A stretch of 38,690 nucleotides of DNA from Sphingobacteriia bacterium (lineage in GTDB: Bacteria; Bacteroidota; Bacteroidia; UBA7662): positions 1 to 38,690 of the forward strand of contig RFMW01000108.1 of assembly GCA_009927485.1 (NCBI GenBank), written 5' to 3'. The translations under genes and the position numbers were made by a program. Shown one piece after another: positions 8,203 through 16,392 of the stretch (the first letter of the stretch is position 1; every line of letters starts with the position of its first letter). Below the pieces are notes generated by a model. That model was not told where the DNA came from, searched no databases, and worked only from the letters and a program-made list of their open reading frames with translations.

Positions 8203-10206
8203 TCAGGCCTCTTGGTTCGTCGGGTTATTCGCCGATTCCGGGATGGGAACCGCAGGAATCTCCGCGTTCTGAACGTCGAAAGGCCTTGGTCCAGCCAAAC
8301 GCTCCAGATCTTGTTTGAAAATCACTTCTTTGGACAAGAGCTCCTGGGCGATGGCCTCCAGGACCTCCCGCTTGGAGCGGATCAAATCCAGGGTTTTGTC
8401 GTAGGCGGTTTCGATAATCTTGCGGACCTCTTGATCAATAAGCAAGGAAGTCTGTTCCGAATAAGGTTTGCGGAATTGGTATTCGCCTTGAGGGTCGTTG
8501 AAGCTCACCGGCCCCACCGCTTTGTTCATCCCGTACAAGGTTACCATACCGTAGGCCATGCGGGTGATGCGCTCTAAATCGTTTTGGGCTCCGGTGCTGA
8601 TTCGGCCAAACACAATTTCTTCCGCGGCTCGACCCCCCAGGGTCATGCACATGGAGTCAACCAATTGTTCAGTGGTGTAGAGGTACTGTTCTTTGGGGAG
8701 GTATTGGGCGTAACCCAACGCGGCCACTCCTCTTGGAACGATGCTGACCTTGACCAAGGGATCGGTGCTGTCCAAAAACCAACCGACCACGGCATGCCCT
8801 GCTTCGTGGTAGGCAACAATTTTCTTTTCTTCGGGGGATATGATTTTGTTTTTCTTCTCGAGACCTCCGATAACACGGTCTATGGCCGCATTGAAGTCGA
8901 TCATCTCCACCTCCTTCTTGTCGGTGCGGGCCGCAATCAGGGCTGCTTCGTTGCAGACATTGGCGATTTCGGCCCCAGCAAAACCAGGGGTTTGTTCGGC
9001 CAATTTATGGGCATCTACTTCGGCCGCAAGTTTGAGCGCCTTGAGATGAACCTTGAAAATCTGCTCCCGGCCAATCAAATCCGGTCGGTCTATGCTGATT
9101 TGCCGGTCAAATCGGCCTGGTCGTAACAATGCGGCATCCAGAACGTCCGGGCGATTGGTGGCCGCCATCATGATGATGCCCAGGTCGGTGGAAAAGCCAT
9201 CCATCTCCACAAGCAATTGATTCAAGGTGCTTTCGCGCTCATCGTTGCCTCCCATGATCTGGTTTTTGCCTCTGGAGCGTCCGACCGCATCAATTTCATC
9301 AATGAAGATGATGCAAGGGGCTTTTTCGCGGGCTTGTTTGAACAAATCCCTCACCCGGCTGGCGCCCACCCCCACGAACATCTCCACGAAATCTGAACCG
9401 CTCAAGGTGAAGAATGGAACCTGGGCTTCCCCGGCAACGGCTTTGGCCAGCAAGGTTTTGCCCGTTCCGGGAGGGCCTACCAACAGCACCCCTTTGGGGA
9501 TTTTGCCGCCTAGCGCCGTGTATTTCTTGGGGTTCTTCAAGAAATCAACCACCTCGATGACCTCAACTTTGGCCTCTTCAAGGCCAGCAACATCGTTGAA
9601 AGTAATGTTAACCTTGGTGTTTTTGTCAAAAAGGGTGGCCTTGGATTTTCCGATATTGAAGATTTGTCCCCCAGGACCTCCCCCGGAAGTCACTCTTCGG
9701 AACAACAGAAACCACAGACCCACCAGAAGCAAAGTGGGTAAGAGAAATCCCAAGGCATCGCTGAACCATGAATGCCGGGTTTCCCATTGAACTTGGAGTT
9801 GTGATTTCCCTTCCTTCTCGGCAAGGGCTTTGAGTCTGTTTTCCAAGCTTTCTGGCGAACTCTCGGTGAAGAGGTACGGGTTGTTGCGCGCGCCGCCAAA
9901 ACTTTTGTTCTGAAAATCCTTGAATTTATCGGATTTCATCGCTGCATCGGTGAGATGAACTTCGATGTAATACAACTCATCTTGTTTATAACCAACGAGT
10001 TTCTCAACTTCACCTTTGGCGTATATTTCCGAAAACTCCTTCCAAGCAATGGTTTTCACGCTGCTGCTGGGATTCAGTAATTGGATGCCCAGCAACACCA
10101 CAGCCACTACGATATAGATCCAGTAAAAACCGAATCCGGATTTGGGCTCTTTGGTCGCAGGGGTTTTGCCGTTCTTTCGATTGGCGGGTTTGGTTTTGGA
10201 GGCCAT
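8203..10206 (-). CDS. ftsH: ATP-dependent zinc metalloprotease FtsH
   Basis: FtsH is a membrane-anchored hexameric AAA+ protease that degrades damaged membrane proteins and selected regulators. The 667-residue product has a lysine-rich N-terminus, a first membrane segment ([17 protein letters not shown]), a periplasmic region and a second membrane segment ([18 protein letters not shown]). These are followed by the AAA module with Walker A GPPGTGKT (about residue 243), Walker [11 protein letters not shown], and the second region of homology [20 protein letters not shown]. The zinc site HEAGH lies near residue 465. The periplasmic loop is longer than in E. coli, usual in Bacteroidota. It lies 6 nt after rsfS and is co-directional with the LUD gene. 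Confidence 0.98.
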   Translation of the reverse strand: MASKTKPANRKNGKTPATKEPKSGFGFYWIYIVVAVVLLGIQLLNPSSSVKTIAWKEFSEIYAKGEVEKLVGYKQDELYYIEVHLTDAAMKSDKFKDFQNKSFGGARNNPYLFTESSPESLENRLKALAEKEGKSQLQVQWETRHSWFSDALGFLLPTLLLVGLWFLLFRRVTSGGGPGGQIFNIGKSKATLFDKNTKVNITFNDVAGLEEAKVEVIEVVDFLKNPKKYTALGGKIPKGVLLVGPPGTGKTLLAKAVAGEAQVPFFTLSGSDFVEMFVGVGASRVRDLFKQAREKAPCIIFIDEIDAVGRSRGKNQIMGGNDERESTLNQLLVEMDGFSTDLGIIMMAATNRPDVLDAALLRPGRFDRQISIDRPDLIGREQIFKVHLKALKLAAEVDAHKLAEQTPGFAGAEIANVCNEAALIAARTDKKEVEMIDFNAAIDRVIGGLEKKNKIISPEEKKIVAYHEAGHAVVGWFLDSTDPLVKVSIVPRGVAALGYAQYLPKEQYLYTTEQLVDSMCMTLGGRAAEEIVFGRISTGAQNDLERITRMAYGMVTLYGMNKAVGPVSFNDPQGEYQFRKPYSEQTSLLIDQEVRKIIETAYDKTLDLIRSKREVLEAIAQELLSKEVIFKQDLERLAGPRPFDVQNAEIPAVPIPESANNPTNQEA

Positions 10207-10212
10207 TTGAAT

Positions 10213-10629
10213 TTAAGAATTGGAGTCGAAAGTTGCAGGTTCAGGATAGGTGATTCGGGCGTCGTTCCATAGTTTTTCGAGGTTATAGAACTCGCGCAAT
10301 TCAGGGATAAACAAATGAAGAACGAGTTCGCCATAATCCACCAAGATCCACCGGCCATGGGTCTGTCCCTCCGATCCCCATGGTTTAACCCCGACCTGTT
10401 CACGCGCTTTCTCGTGGACGGATTCGGCCAGGGCTCTTAATTGGGTGGAGGATTCCGCTTGAGCGATTACAAAGAAGTCCGCCATACGCTCCGGCAAATG
10501 TCTCATGTCCATCACACAAATTTTTTGACCCTTTTTGTCTTCGAGGCCTTCGATAACGGCTTGCACCAAGGGGTGATCGGCAAAGGTGGTGGGTTGGTTC
10601 ATGCAGGATTCGGAAGGCTTGGGAGACAA
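10213..10629 (-). CDS. rsfS: Ribosomal silencing factor RsfS (Iojap family)
   Basis: RsfS binds ribosomal protein L14 and blocks joining of the ribosomal subunits when growth slows. The 138-residue ORF carries the family core: KGQKICVMDMRHLPERMADFFVI, then TQLRALAESV and GRWILVDYGELVLHLF. The annotated ATG at 10629 gives MSPKPSESC before a second ATG at 10602 (MNQPTT). The second start gives a product closer to the usual family N-terminus and is equally plausible. A TACTTTTG -7 element lies upstream at 10657-10664. It heads the rsfS-ftsH-LUD-lpxH-prfA series and is divergent from birA. Confidence 0.93.
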   Translation of the reverse strand: MSPKPSESCMNQPTTFADHPLVQAVIEGLEDKKGQKICVMDMRHLPERMADFFVIAQAESSTQLRALAESVHEKAREQVGVKPWGSEGQTHGRWILVDYGELVLHLFIPELREFYNLEKLWNDARITYPEPATFDSNS

Positions 10630-10646
10630 AAAACGAGGAGGTCAGG

Positions 10647-10664
10647 GATCTTTGTGCAAAAGTA
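10647..10664. promoter_or_regulatory. Face-to-face -7 elements of the divergent birA and rsfS promoters
   Basis: The plus strand reads GATCTTTG (10647-10654, one mismatch to TAnnTTTG) and the minus strand reads TACTTTTG (10657-10664, exact match). They sit 2 bp apart and point toward each other. Start sites near 10661 (plus) and 10650 (minus) would place both polymerases on the same DNA. No clear -33 elements are visible for either. Confidence 0.45.
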
Positions 10665-10669
10665 GGCAG

Positions 10670-11506
10670 ATGACGAGCGATTTCAGGTTGTACGATAACG
10701 CAGTTCCTCTCCATGGATTTCATTGCCATCGATTCGAAACGCTGGCAAGTACCCATGACTTGCTCAAGCAATGGGTTTCTCAGGGAATGGCTGCGCCAGG
10801 CACCGTGGTTTTGGCCGAGGAGCAAACCCATGGGAAGGGAAGAATGGGTCATGCTTGGACCAGCCTAAGGGGCAAGGGCCTGTGGTTCTCGGTTTATTTC
10901 CAGCCTTGTCTTCCCGTGGACCAGGCGTTGGCCTGGAACATGAACCTGGCGTTGGCGGTTTGCAAAGCCCTCGATGCGGTGGCTCCTTGGGGAGGTTGGC
11001 GGATTAAATGGCCCAACGATTGGGTCAGCAGGCAGGGCCGCAAAGCAGGAGGTATGTTGGTGGAGAATCAGTTGAGGGGTACTCTTATCAGCGATTCATG
11101 GGTAGGCATCGGAATCAACGTGGATCAAGATGCCGTGGACGCTCGTTTGCCCTTCGCCACCTCCCTCATGGCAGAAGGTTATGGATCGCCACAAGCCATG
11201 GGGGCAACGGCGTTTGCGCTCCAAGAAAGGCTCTTCGAAGCTTTGCTTTTGGAGCTCGAATGGCTGTTGGAGCCTTACAGTCCTCCCAAGGAGAACTGGA
11301 ATATTCCCCAAATTATCGAAGAGGTCGATCGCCGGCTCTTCGGCCTGGGCCAGAACCTTCCCTTCCTCTGCGAGGAACGCACGGAGTATTGGGTGCCCTT
11401 GGGCTTGAGCCACGATGGTGGCCTACGGGTTCGTTCAGAGTCCGGTGATCTTGTCCAAACCTTGTACCATCCTCATCACCGGATGTTTTATGGCCCTCAA
11501 TTTTGA
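10670..11506 (+). CDS. birA: Biotin--[acetyl-CoA-carboxylase] ligase
   Basis: The enzyme activates biotin with ATP and attaches it to the carboxyl carrier domain of acetyl-CoA carboxylase and related enzymes. Diagnostic segments are GKGRMGHAWTS (biotinyl-AMP loop), GLWFSVYFQP, KWPNDWVS, the catalytic-lysine strand RKAGGMLVEN and VGIGINVD. No N-terminal winged-helix repressor domain is present, so it is a group I ligase without the E. coli-type operator-binding function. The ORF track begins 28 codons earlier, within the divergent promoter region and the rsfS start. I use the ATG at 10670 (MTSDFRL), about 15 nt after the -7 element, giving 278 residues. Confidence 0.94.
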   Translation: MTSDFRLYDNAVPLHGFHCHRFETLASTHDLLKQWVSQGMAAPGTVVLAEEQTHGKGRMGHAWTSLRGKGLWFSVYFQPCLPVDQALAWNMNLALAVCKALDAVAPWGGWRIKWPNDWVSRQGRKAGGMLVENQLRGTLISDSWVGIGINVDQDAVDARLPFATSLMAEGYGSPQAMGATAFALQERLFEALLLELEWLLEPYSPPKENWNIPQIIEEVDRRLFGLGQNLPFLCEERTEYWVPLGLSHDGGLRVRSESGDLVQTLYHPHHRMFYGPQF

Positions 11507-11515
11507 AAAAAGGCA

Positions 11516-11545
11516 TTCGTGCAATTCAAATAAATCTTATCTTTG
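11516..11545 (+). promoter_or_regulatory. Promoter of the toxin-antitoxin pair (TTCG-N18-TATCTTTG)
   Basis: TATCTTTG at 11538-11545 is an exact TAnnTTTG element, with TTCG 18 bp upstream. The same spacing and -33-like TTCG occur before lipA. The first candidate start codon follows only 4 nt after the -7 element, so the transcript would be leaderless or nearly so, unless the ATG at 11562 is used. Confidence 0.5.
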
Positions 11546-11549
11546 TTTG

Positions 11550-11756
11550 ATGACCGACTCCATGTTGAGATTAGAACTTAATTCTATGCCCAAAGATTTG
11601 AGGGATGAGGTAGAATTGTTTATTGAATTCATCAAGACAAAGTATCAGAAAGGGCCCAATAACCCACATAAAATCAGGGAATTTGGTCTTTTGAACGGAA
11701 AAATAAAACTTGCACCGGACTTCGATGAGCCTGTAGAAGATTTCGAAGAATCTTAG
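11550..11756 (+). CDS. DUF2281-family antitoxin (partner of the PIN toxin)
   Basis: A 68-residue protein whose sequence fits the DUF2281 family: a short helix region ending in EVELFIEFIKTK, followed by a C-terminal REFGLLNGKIKLAPDFDEPVEDF tail. That D-F-D-E-P tail is the family hallmark and probably wraps the toxin's acidic active site (inference from VapBC systems). The ORF track starts at 11415 inside birA; ATGs at 11550 and 11562 are the realistic starts and the promoter position cannot decide between them. It ends 2 nt before the toxin ATG, typical tight toxin-antitoxin coupling. Base composition is visibly more AT-rich than birA or coaX. Confidence 0.82.
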   Translation: MTDSMLRLELNSMPKDLRDEVELFIEFIKTKYQKGPNNPHKIREFGLLNGKIKLAPDFDEPVEDFEES

Positions 11757-11758
11757 GT

Positions 11759-12145
11759 ATGGCTTATCTGCTTGACACACATGCCATCCTTTGGTTTATG
11801 GCAGGGGATGAATTATTGCCAATTAAATCCAAGAATCTAATCCAAGATTTTCGTAATGTTTGTTTTGTAAGTATAGCGAGTTTATGGGAGATTACCATAA
11901 AAATTCAAAAAGAAAAATTAAAACTAGATTTTCCATTGGCTCATTTTTTTGATTATTTGGCTTCGAATCAAATCGAAATTATAGGAATCAACCAAGAACA
12001 CTTATTGTATTTGCTTACCCTTCCGCCTCATCACGCTGATCCCTTTGATCGTATGATTATTAGTCAAGCATTCGTGGATGGTATGACCGTGATCACCAAA
12101 GATTCAATTTTTGAAGAATACGGAGTCAAGGTACTTTGGGGATAG
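11759..12145 (+). CDS. PIN-domain ribonuclease toxin (VapC-like)
   Basis: A 128-residue PIN-domain protein, predicted to be a magnesium-dependent ribonuclease toxin. The acidic triad regions are visible: LLDTHAILW at the N-terminus (Asp6), LWEITIK in the middle (Glu near residue 44), and HHADPFDRMIISQA with VITKDS near the C-terminus. The HHxDPFDRxLIAQA pattern is typical of the PIN subfamily paired with DUF2281 or Phd-type antitoxins. All expected acidic residues are present, so it appears intact. Its substrate (tRNA, rRNA or mRNA) cannot be read from sequence. AT-rich codons suggest the pair was acquired into the birA-coaX interval. Confidence 0.88.
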   Translation: MAYLLDTHAILWFMAGDELLPIKSKNLIQDFRNVCFVSIASLWEITIKIQKEKLKLDFPLAHFFDYLASNQIEIIGINQEHLLYLLTLPPHHADPFDRMIISQAFVDGMTVITKDSIFEEYGVKVLWG

Positions 12146-12164
12146 TTTACTGCGTTGGTTGAAC

Positions 12165-12956
12165 ATGAATTCGGGATTGTTGTGGACGGTGGATGCCGGG
12201 AATACCTTGGTCAAGTGGGGGGTATGGGATGAACACGGGACCTTGCTCCAGGTTTGGAGGGAACCCTTGACCAGGGCGGGACAGGCATTGCCGGAATTGC
12301 TCGCCATGGGAAGGCCAGACCGGCTTGTTGTGGCCTCTGTTTCCTTGACCAGGGCCCATTGGGACAGAATTTTGGCCCCGCATGGGGTAGGACATTGGTT
12401 GTGGATGGGAGATTGGAAGGATTGGCCCTTCGAGGGGTCCTATGCCAGACCGGAAGAATTGGGGCTGGACCGCAAATTGCAAATGGCAGGTGCCATCGCG
12501 AAGCATCGCGGGAATTTACTAATTCTTGCCTTGGGGACTTGCCTAACCGCGGATCGATTGGACCTCCCTGACCAGCCGCAAGCCCCCGATCAATGCCGTT
12601 ACCGGCACCTTGGAGGGTTGATTGCTCCCGGTCTGGCCATGCGTTTTCGGGCCTTGCACGATTATACGGCGGCCTTACCAAGTTTGGCTCACCATCCGTT
12701 GCCTCCCCCGGACCCTTGGGGACAGAGTACCGAAGCCGCCATTCGTTCCGGAGCCCATGGCGGGATGCAAGCCGAAATCAAAGCATGGGTGAATACCTGG
12801 GCCCAGGAATGCCCTCAAGGGATTTTGATCACCTGCGGTGGTGATGCCACGTCTTTTGACTGGACCCAAATTCGCGGGGAAGGGCCCATCTTTGCCGAGC
12901 CAGATTTGGCCCTCTTTGGGCTCTGGTCTTTAACTCAAAATTTACCGCTGCTTTGA
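12165..12956 (+). CDS. coaX: Type III pantothenate kinase
   Basis: CoaX phosphorylates pantothenate in the first committed step of coenzyme A synthesis; the type III enzyme is insensitive to CoA feedback. Family motifs are the phosphate-binding DAGNTLVKWG at the start, YARPEELGLDR in the middle, GTCLTADRLD, and GGLIAPGLAMRFRALHDYTAALP. I choose the ATG at 12165 (MNSGLLW), 20 nt after the toxin gene; the ORF track start at 12111 would overlap the toxin. The product is 263 residues, normal for the family. Its stop codon overlaps the possible TTG start of the next gene. Confidence 0.94.
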   Translation: MNSGLLWTVDAGNTLVKWGVWDEHGTLLQVWREPLTRAGQALPELLAMGRPDRLVVASVSLTRAHWDRILAPHGVGHWLWMGDWKDWPFEGSYARPEELGLDRKLQMAGAIAKHRGNLLILALGTCLTADRLDLPDQPQAPDQCRYRHLGGLIAPGLAMRFRALHDYTAALPSLAHHPLPPPDPWGQSTEAAIRSGAHGGMQAEIKAWVNTWAQECPQGILITCGGDATSFDWTQIRGEGPIFAEPDLALFGLWSLTQNLPLL

Positions 12957-14335
12957 CTCTACCCATAAAGTGCCGAAGGACCCTCAAGGAGATCTTGCAC
13001 CACCAGTTCTTGCCCATTCGCTGGAACCTGCCAAGTCACCGATTTAAGTTGATTTCCGAGGGAATCTGCGGACTGATCTGCTTGGCGGTAGGCTTTATCG
13101 TACCTGCGGTTGCGCAGATTAACAATTTTGGCTCCCCGTATGCCCGATTCGGGATGGGTGAGTTCCAGCCTTTGGGCGGAGCAAGCCTTCAAAGCATCGG
13201 CGGAATGCAGGCGGCTATCACGCATCCCCAATGGATCAACACCGAAAATCCCGCCTCGTTGGCCCTCGGTGCCCTAACTCGGGTAGAGATGGGGTCACAG
13301 GCCCGCTTTTCCAACCTCCAAACGAATCAACAAAGCTTACTTAAGTCCAATATCAACCTGGCTCATCTGGCTCTGGCGATTCCATTGGGGAAGTCCTGGG
13401 GGACGGCCTTGTCCTTCGCGCCCATGTCGCTTCATAACTATGATGTATTGGGATCGGGATTGGTCCAGCCGGGTGGTGGCCAGAACCCCTACAAGGTCGA
13501 TGAGTACTATACCGGACGTGGGGGAATCAACCGCCTTTTTTGGGGAATTGGCTGGCAAGTTCATCCTCAATGGAGGGTAGGATACGGACTTAACGCCATG
13601 TTTGGCCAGACGATCAAAGAATTCAGAAGGGTCTTTCCCGATTCGGTGCAGGCCTTCAATGTTCGGGTTCAAGACCAATGGTCGGTTCTGGGCGCCTACC
13701 ACCAAGTGGGAATCCAATTCCAGCCCCGTCCCAAGGCCCAGCGTGGTTCAGGAACCTGGGGCTTGAGCCTTCGATTGCCGGCCAATTTGCCGCTAAGGCA
13801 GAACCTTTTGGCCGAGCGCTTTACCCTGATAGCAGGTAACCTGCGAATCCGCGATACGGTGGTTCAGGTGGCCGGTCAAGAAGGGGACATGCATCTGCCT
13901 CTCCAAGCCGCCATGGGCTATTGGGTCGAAAATGCAGGGAAATCAGGCTTTGGCTTGGAGGGAATCTATGAACCGCTCTCCGGGTGGAGGGTGATGGGCG
14001 TCGCAGATTCCATGCAAGACCGCTGGACCCTCAAAGTGGGGGGTTATCGGGTGGCCAAACCTTCGGGGAACCGGGCCACTGACCAGTTCATTTACCGTTC
14101 TGGGTTAAGGTTCAGCCCTGGCGGTCTTCGACTTCGGGATCGTTCCATCCACGAAATGGCCGTGTATGCAGGGATTGGGGTTCCCCTTCGTCGTTCGGCA
14201 TCCGTACTCAATTTGGGGTTGGAGCTGGGTCGATGGGGGAGGTTGGACCACGGCCTGGTTCAGGAGGATTTTGTGCGGGTTAACCTCACTTTAAATCTCA
14301 ATGACCGATGGTTTATTCGTAGGGTCTACGATTAA
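12953..14335 (+). CDS. Predicted outer-membrane beta-barrel protein of the coaX-lptC cluster
   Basis: This Bacteroidota protein has no assigned function. A hydrophobic segment (GLICLAVGFIVPAVAQ) ending in an AxAQ-like site marks a signal peptide. The mature start INNFGSPYARFGMGE and the end NLTLNLNDRWFIRRVYD agree with a family I recognise between coaX and lptC in other Bacteroidota. The body is rich in alternating polar/aromatic strands, as in FadL/PorV-type barrels. The start is uncertain: the track's TTG at 12953 overlaps the coaX stop (TTGA) and gives a long 50-residue leader, while internal TTG codons nearer the signal peptide also fit. Genome context hints at outer-membrane biogenesis (inference). 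Confidence 0.75.
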   Translation: MTLPIKCRRTLKEILHHQFLPIRWNLPSHRFKLISEGICGLICLAVGFIVPAVAQINNFGSPYARFGMGEFQPLGGASLQSIGGMQAAITHPQWINTENPASLALGALTRVEMGSQARFSNLQTNQQSLLKSNINLAHLALAIPLGKSWGTALSFAPMSLHNYDVLGSGLVQPGGGQNPYKVDEYYTGRGGINRLFWGIGWQVHPQWRVGYGLNAMFGQTIKEFRRVFPDSVQAFNVRVQDQWSVLGAYHQVGIQFQPRPKAQRGSGTWGLSLRLPANLPLRQNLLAERFTLIAGNLRIRDTVVQVAGQEGDMHLPLQAAMGYWVENAGKSGFGLEGIYEPLSGWRVMGVADSMQDRWTLKVGGYRVAKPSGNRATDQFIYRSGLRFSPGGLRLRDRSIHEMAVYAGIGVPLRRSASVLNLGLELGRWGRLDHGLVQEDFVRVNLTLNLNDRWFIRRVYD

Positions 14336-14340
14336 TTTCG
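14333..14340 (+). promoter_or_regulatory. Possible -7 element (TAATTTCG) upstream of the TPR gene
   Basis: This octamer starts with the stop codon of the preceding gene and matches TAnnTTTG with one change. It is one of three plus-strand intergenic copies of TAATTTCG in the window (also 1509 and 16381). It would leave a leader of about 50 nt for the TPR gene. Confidence 0.3.
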
Positions 14341-14397
14341 CCCTTCTTTAAATCACCTACCTTCAAGGAATTGTATTTAATCAATCAATAAATAATC

Positions 14398-15798
14398 ATG
14401 ACCATGTTCGATTCGTGCAGCATTCTTTTACCCCTCCAAGCAAGGATTCGTACTCTGCTGGTAAGTGCCTTCTTCATCGCTTGGATGGCCTTCAACATTT
14501 GGCAACCGGGAATTGCTCAAGCCCAGGCCGATTGCTCCAAGAAATGGGGGGTTGATAGCGTCGAAACCATCAAGAATATTTCCTTGTACCGTGAATTTTT
14601 CAAGCAAAAGAATTTTGCCTCTGCCCTCGAGCCATGGAGGTATGTTTTCATCCAAGCCCCATGTTCCAGGGAGCAGACCCATATTGACGGAATTGCTATG
14701 TTCAAAGATGCTCTGAAGGCTCAGAAGGACTCAACGCTTCGAACAACGATCCTGGACACTTTGATGATGATTTACGATGCGAGGGCCAAGTTTTTCCCGA
14801 AAAGTGCCTCCAATGCCTTAGGTCGCAAAGCGGTGGACATGCTCGACTATATTCCGGGGCAGAATCGCCGCATCCGTGAAGCTTTTGAGGCTGCGGTCGC
14901 CGTAGGCGGGAATGCAACGGAGCCGTTCATTCTTGGCTATTATTTCAAAGTCGGGATCAAAGATTTCAAAGCAGGGGTTATCGACCAGGCAGCTATTTTT
15001 AGCCTCTACAATCAATTGGTCGGAATTGCTGATGCGAATTTGGCCAGAACCGATTTGGATTCCTCCAAGCGCCAGCGATTTGTCGAAAACAAGGCGGCCC
15101 TGGATGCAGACCTGTCCATCTCCGTGATCGAAAATTGCGAACAAATTCTCACTGCCTTTGAAGGTAAATTCAACGAAGGCACTGTGGACAAGGCCCTTAG
15201 GGATTTGATTTATACCCAACTTCGGCTCAAGAATTGCAAAGAGTCTGCGTTCTACGAGAAGGTTGCAATCAGCAAACAAAGCGATGATCCAACCCCTGTG
15301 TTAGGCATTGAATTGGCGCGCCGCTTCCACAAATCCGGTCGTAACAAAGAGGCAGATCAATATTACCAAAATGCACTGAGCTTGGTGACCGATGACTCCA
15401 TCAAGGCCCAATACACGTACGATTACGCCGCCTTGTTCAGCGAGGACAAGCAATTTTCCAAGGCCAGGGATCTGGCACTGCAGGCCCATTCCTTGAGACC
15501 CACTTGGGGTAAACCCCTGATCTTCATCGGGAACTTGTATGCCTCCAGTTACATCGAGTGTGGTGGCGGTGGCATTGCGGCGCAGGCTGTTTATTGGGCC
15601 GCAGTCGATAAGTTCCGAGCCGCCGCCAAGGCCAATCCAGCGCTGCAAGAGGAATGCGATCAACTTGTTAGCAAATACAGCGGGTATTTTCCTAGCAAGC
15701 AAACCTTGTTTTTCAACAAACCTCCCTTTAATGTGGGGGATGCTTACCGCGTTGGCTGTTGGTTGAATGAGAGCACCACCGTCCGTTCATCGGACTAA
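14398..15798 (+). CDS. Secreted tetratricopeptide-repeat protein
   Basis: The 466-residue protein has a signal-peptide-like N-terminus (LLVSAFFIAWMAFNIWQPGIAQAQA, cleavage probably after AQA). It is then largely helical, with repeated short helix pairs recognisable as TPR-like. The best one is ELARRFHKSGRNKEADQYYQNALSL near residue 303, followed by ARDLALQAHSLRPTWGKPLIFIGNLY. I see no catalytic motif. Its place between the barrel protein and lptC suggests a periplasmic scaffold in envelope assembly, but the sequence does not prove that. The next gene, lptC, starts 13 nt downstream. Confidence 0.78.
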   Translation: MTMFDSCSILLPLQARIRTLLVSAFFIAWMAFNIWQPGIAQAQADCSKKWGVDSVETIKNISLYREFFKQKNFASALEPWRYVFIQAPCSREQTHIDGIAMFKDALKAQKDSTLRTTILDTLMMIYDARAKFFPKSASNALGRKAVDMLDYIPGQNRRIREAFEAAVAVGGNATEPFILGYYFKVGIKDFKAGVIDQAAIFSLYNQLVGIADANLARTDLDSSKRQRFVENKAALDADLSISVIENCEQILTAFEGKFNEGTVDKALRDLIYTQLRLKNCKESAFYEKVAISKQSDDPTPVLGIELARRFHKSGRNKEADQYYQNALSLVTDDSIKAQYTYDYAALFSEDKQFSKARDLALQAHSLRPTWGKPLIFIGNLYASSYIECGGGGIAAQAVYWAAVDKFRAAAKANPALQEECDQLVSKYSGYFPSKQTLFFNKPPFNVGDAYRVGCWLNESTTVRSSD

Positions 15799-15811
15799 CG
15801 TTTTGGCGTTT

Positions 15812-16378
15812 ATGTCAGCGAAAGGGTCATGCCGTATGCCTTTGCGCTGGATATGGATGGGATGGTTCTGCATGATCTCTTTGAACACAGCATGTTCAGA
15901 TCCAAGCGGGGGTGCTGAGCGATTCAAAATCAGGCCAGAAGTAGGGGTGGATCGAATGGAGCGGGTGGACTTGTGGTTTTATCAAAGCGGTTTCGAAAAG
16001 GCACACCTGAAGGCTGGGGCCATGCTTTGGTTCAGAAACGGGAGCCGCATGGAGATGGAAGATGGATTAACCGTGGATGTTTATGATGCTCAAGGTCGCC
16101 AGGTCATTAGCCGAATTTCGGCACGGCGGGGAACGCGTGATATCGCCAAGGCCTTGCTCGAAGCCAGGGGTTCGGTGGTGGCCAATAATTTGGCAGGGGA
16201 TACGCTGTTCACGGAGCAGTTGTTTATGGATGAGAAGGCCGGTAGGGTTTATACCGGTGCGCCGGTCCGCATCCGCACGCCCAGGGAGTGGTTGGTGGGG
16301 GATGGTTTGGAAGCGAACAGGGATTTGAGCGAGTACCGAATTCTTCGGCTCAAAGGCAATGTCCGCTTGGGTTCGTGA
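15812..16378 (+). CDS. lptC: LPS export periplasmic protein LptC (lipoprotein form)
   Basis: LptC links the LptBFG extractor to the periplasmic LptA bridge that carries LPS to the outer membrane. The protein ends in the LptC-type beta-jelly-roll pattern: DVYDAQGRQVISRISARRGTRDIAKALLEARGSVVANNLAGDTLFTEQLFMDEKAGRVYTG is read as antiparallel strands, then LVGDGLEANRDLSEYRILRLKGNV. The N-terminus is a lipoprotein signal ending in LNTAC, as in Bacteroidota LptC proteins, which are lipid-anchored rather than carrying a membrane helix. ATGs at 15812 and 15836 both precede the signal; the second gives a more compact signal peptide. The ORF track start at 15767 overlaps the TPR gene. Confidence 0.82.
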   Translation: MSAKGSCRMPLRWIWMGWFCMISLNTACSDPSGGAERFKIRPEVGVDRMERVDLWFYQSGFEKAHLKAGAMLWFRNGSRMEMEDGLTVDVYDAQGRQVISRISARRGTRDIAKALLEARGSVVANNLAGDTLFTEQLFMDEKAGRVYTGAPVRIRTPREWLVGDGLEANRDLSEYRILRLKGNVRLGS

Positions 16379-16380
16379 CC

Positions 16381-16388
16381 TAATTTCG
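16381..16388 (+). promoter_or_regulatory. Possible -7 element (TAATTTCG) upstream of the CNNM gene
   Basis: TAATTTCG lies between the lptC stop and the next ATG, which follows 4 nt after the element. It matches TAnnTTTG with one change. No -33 element is visible, and the gene could equally be read from the lptC transcript. Confidence 0.25.
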
Positions 16389-16392
16389 CAGC

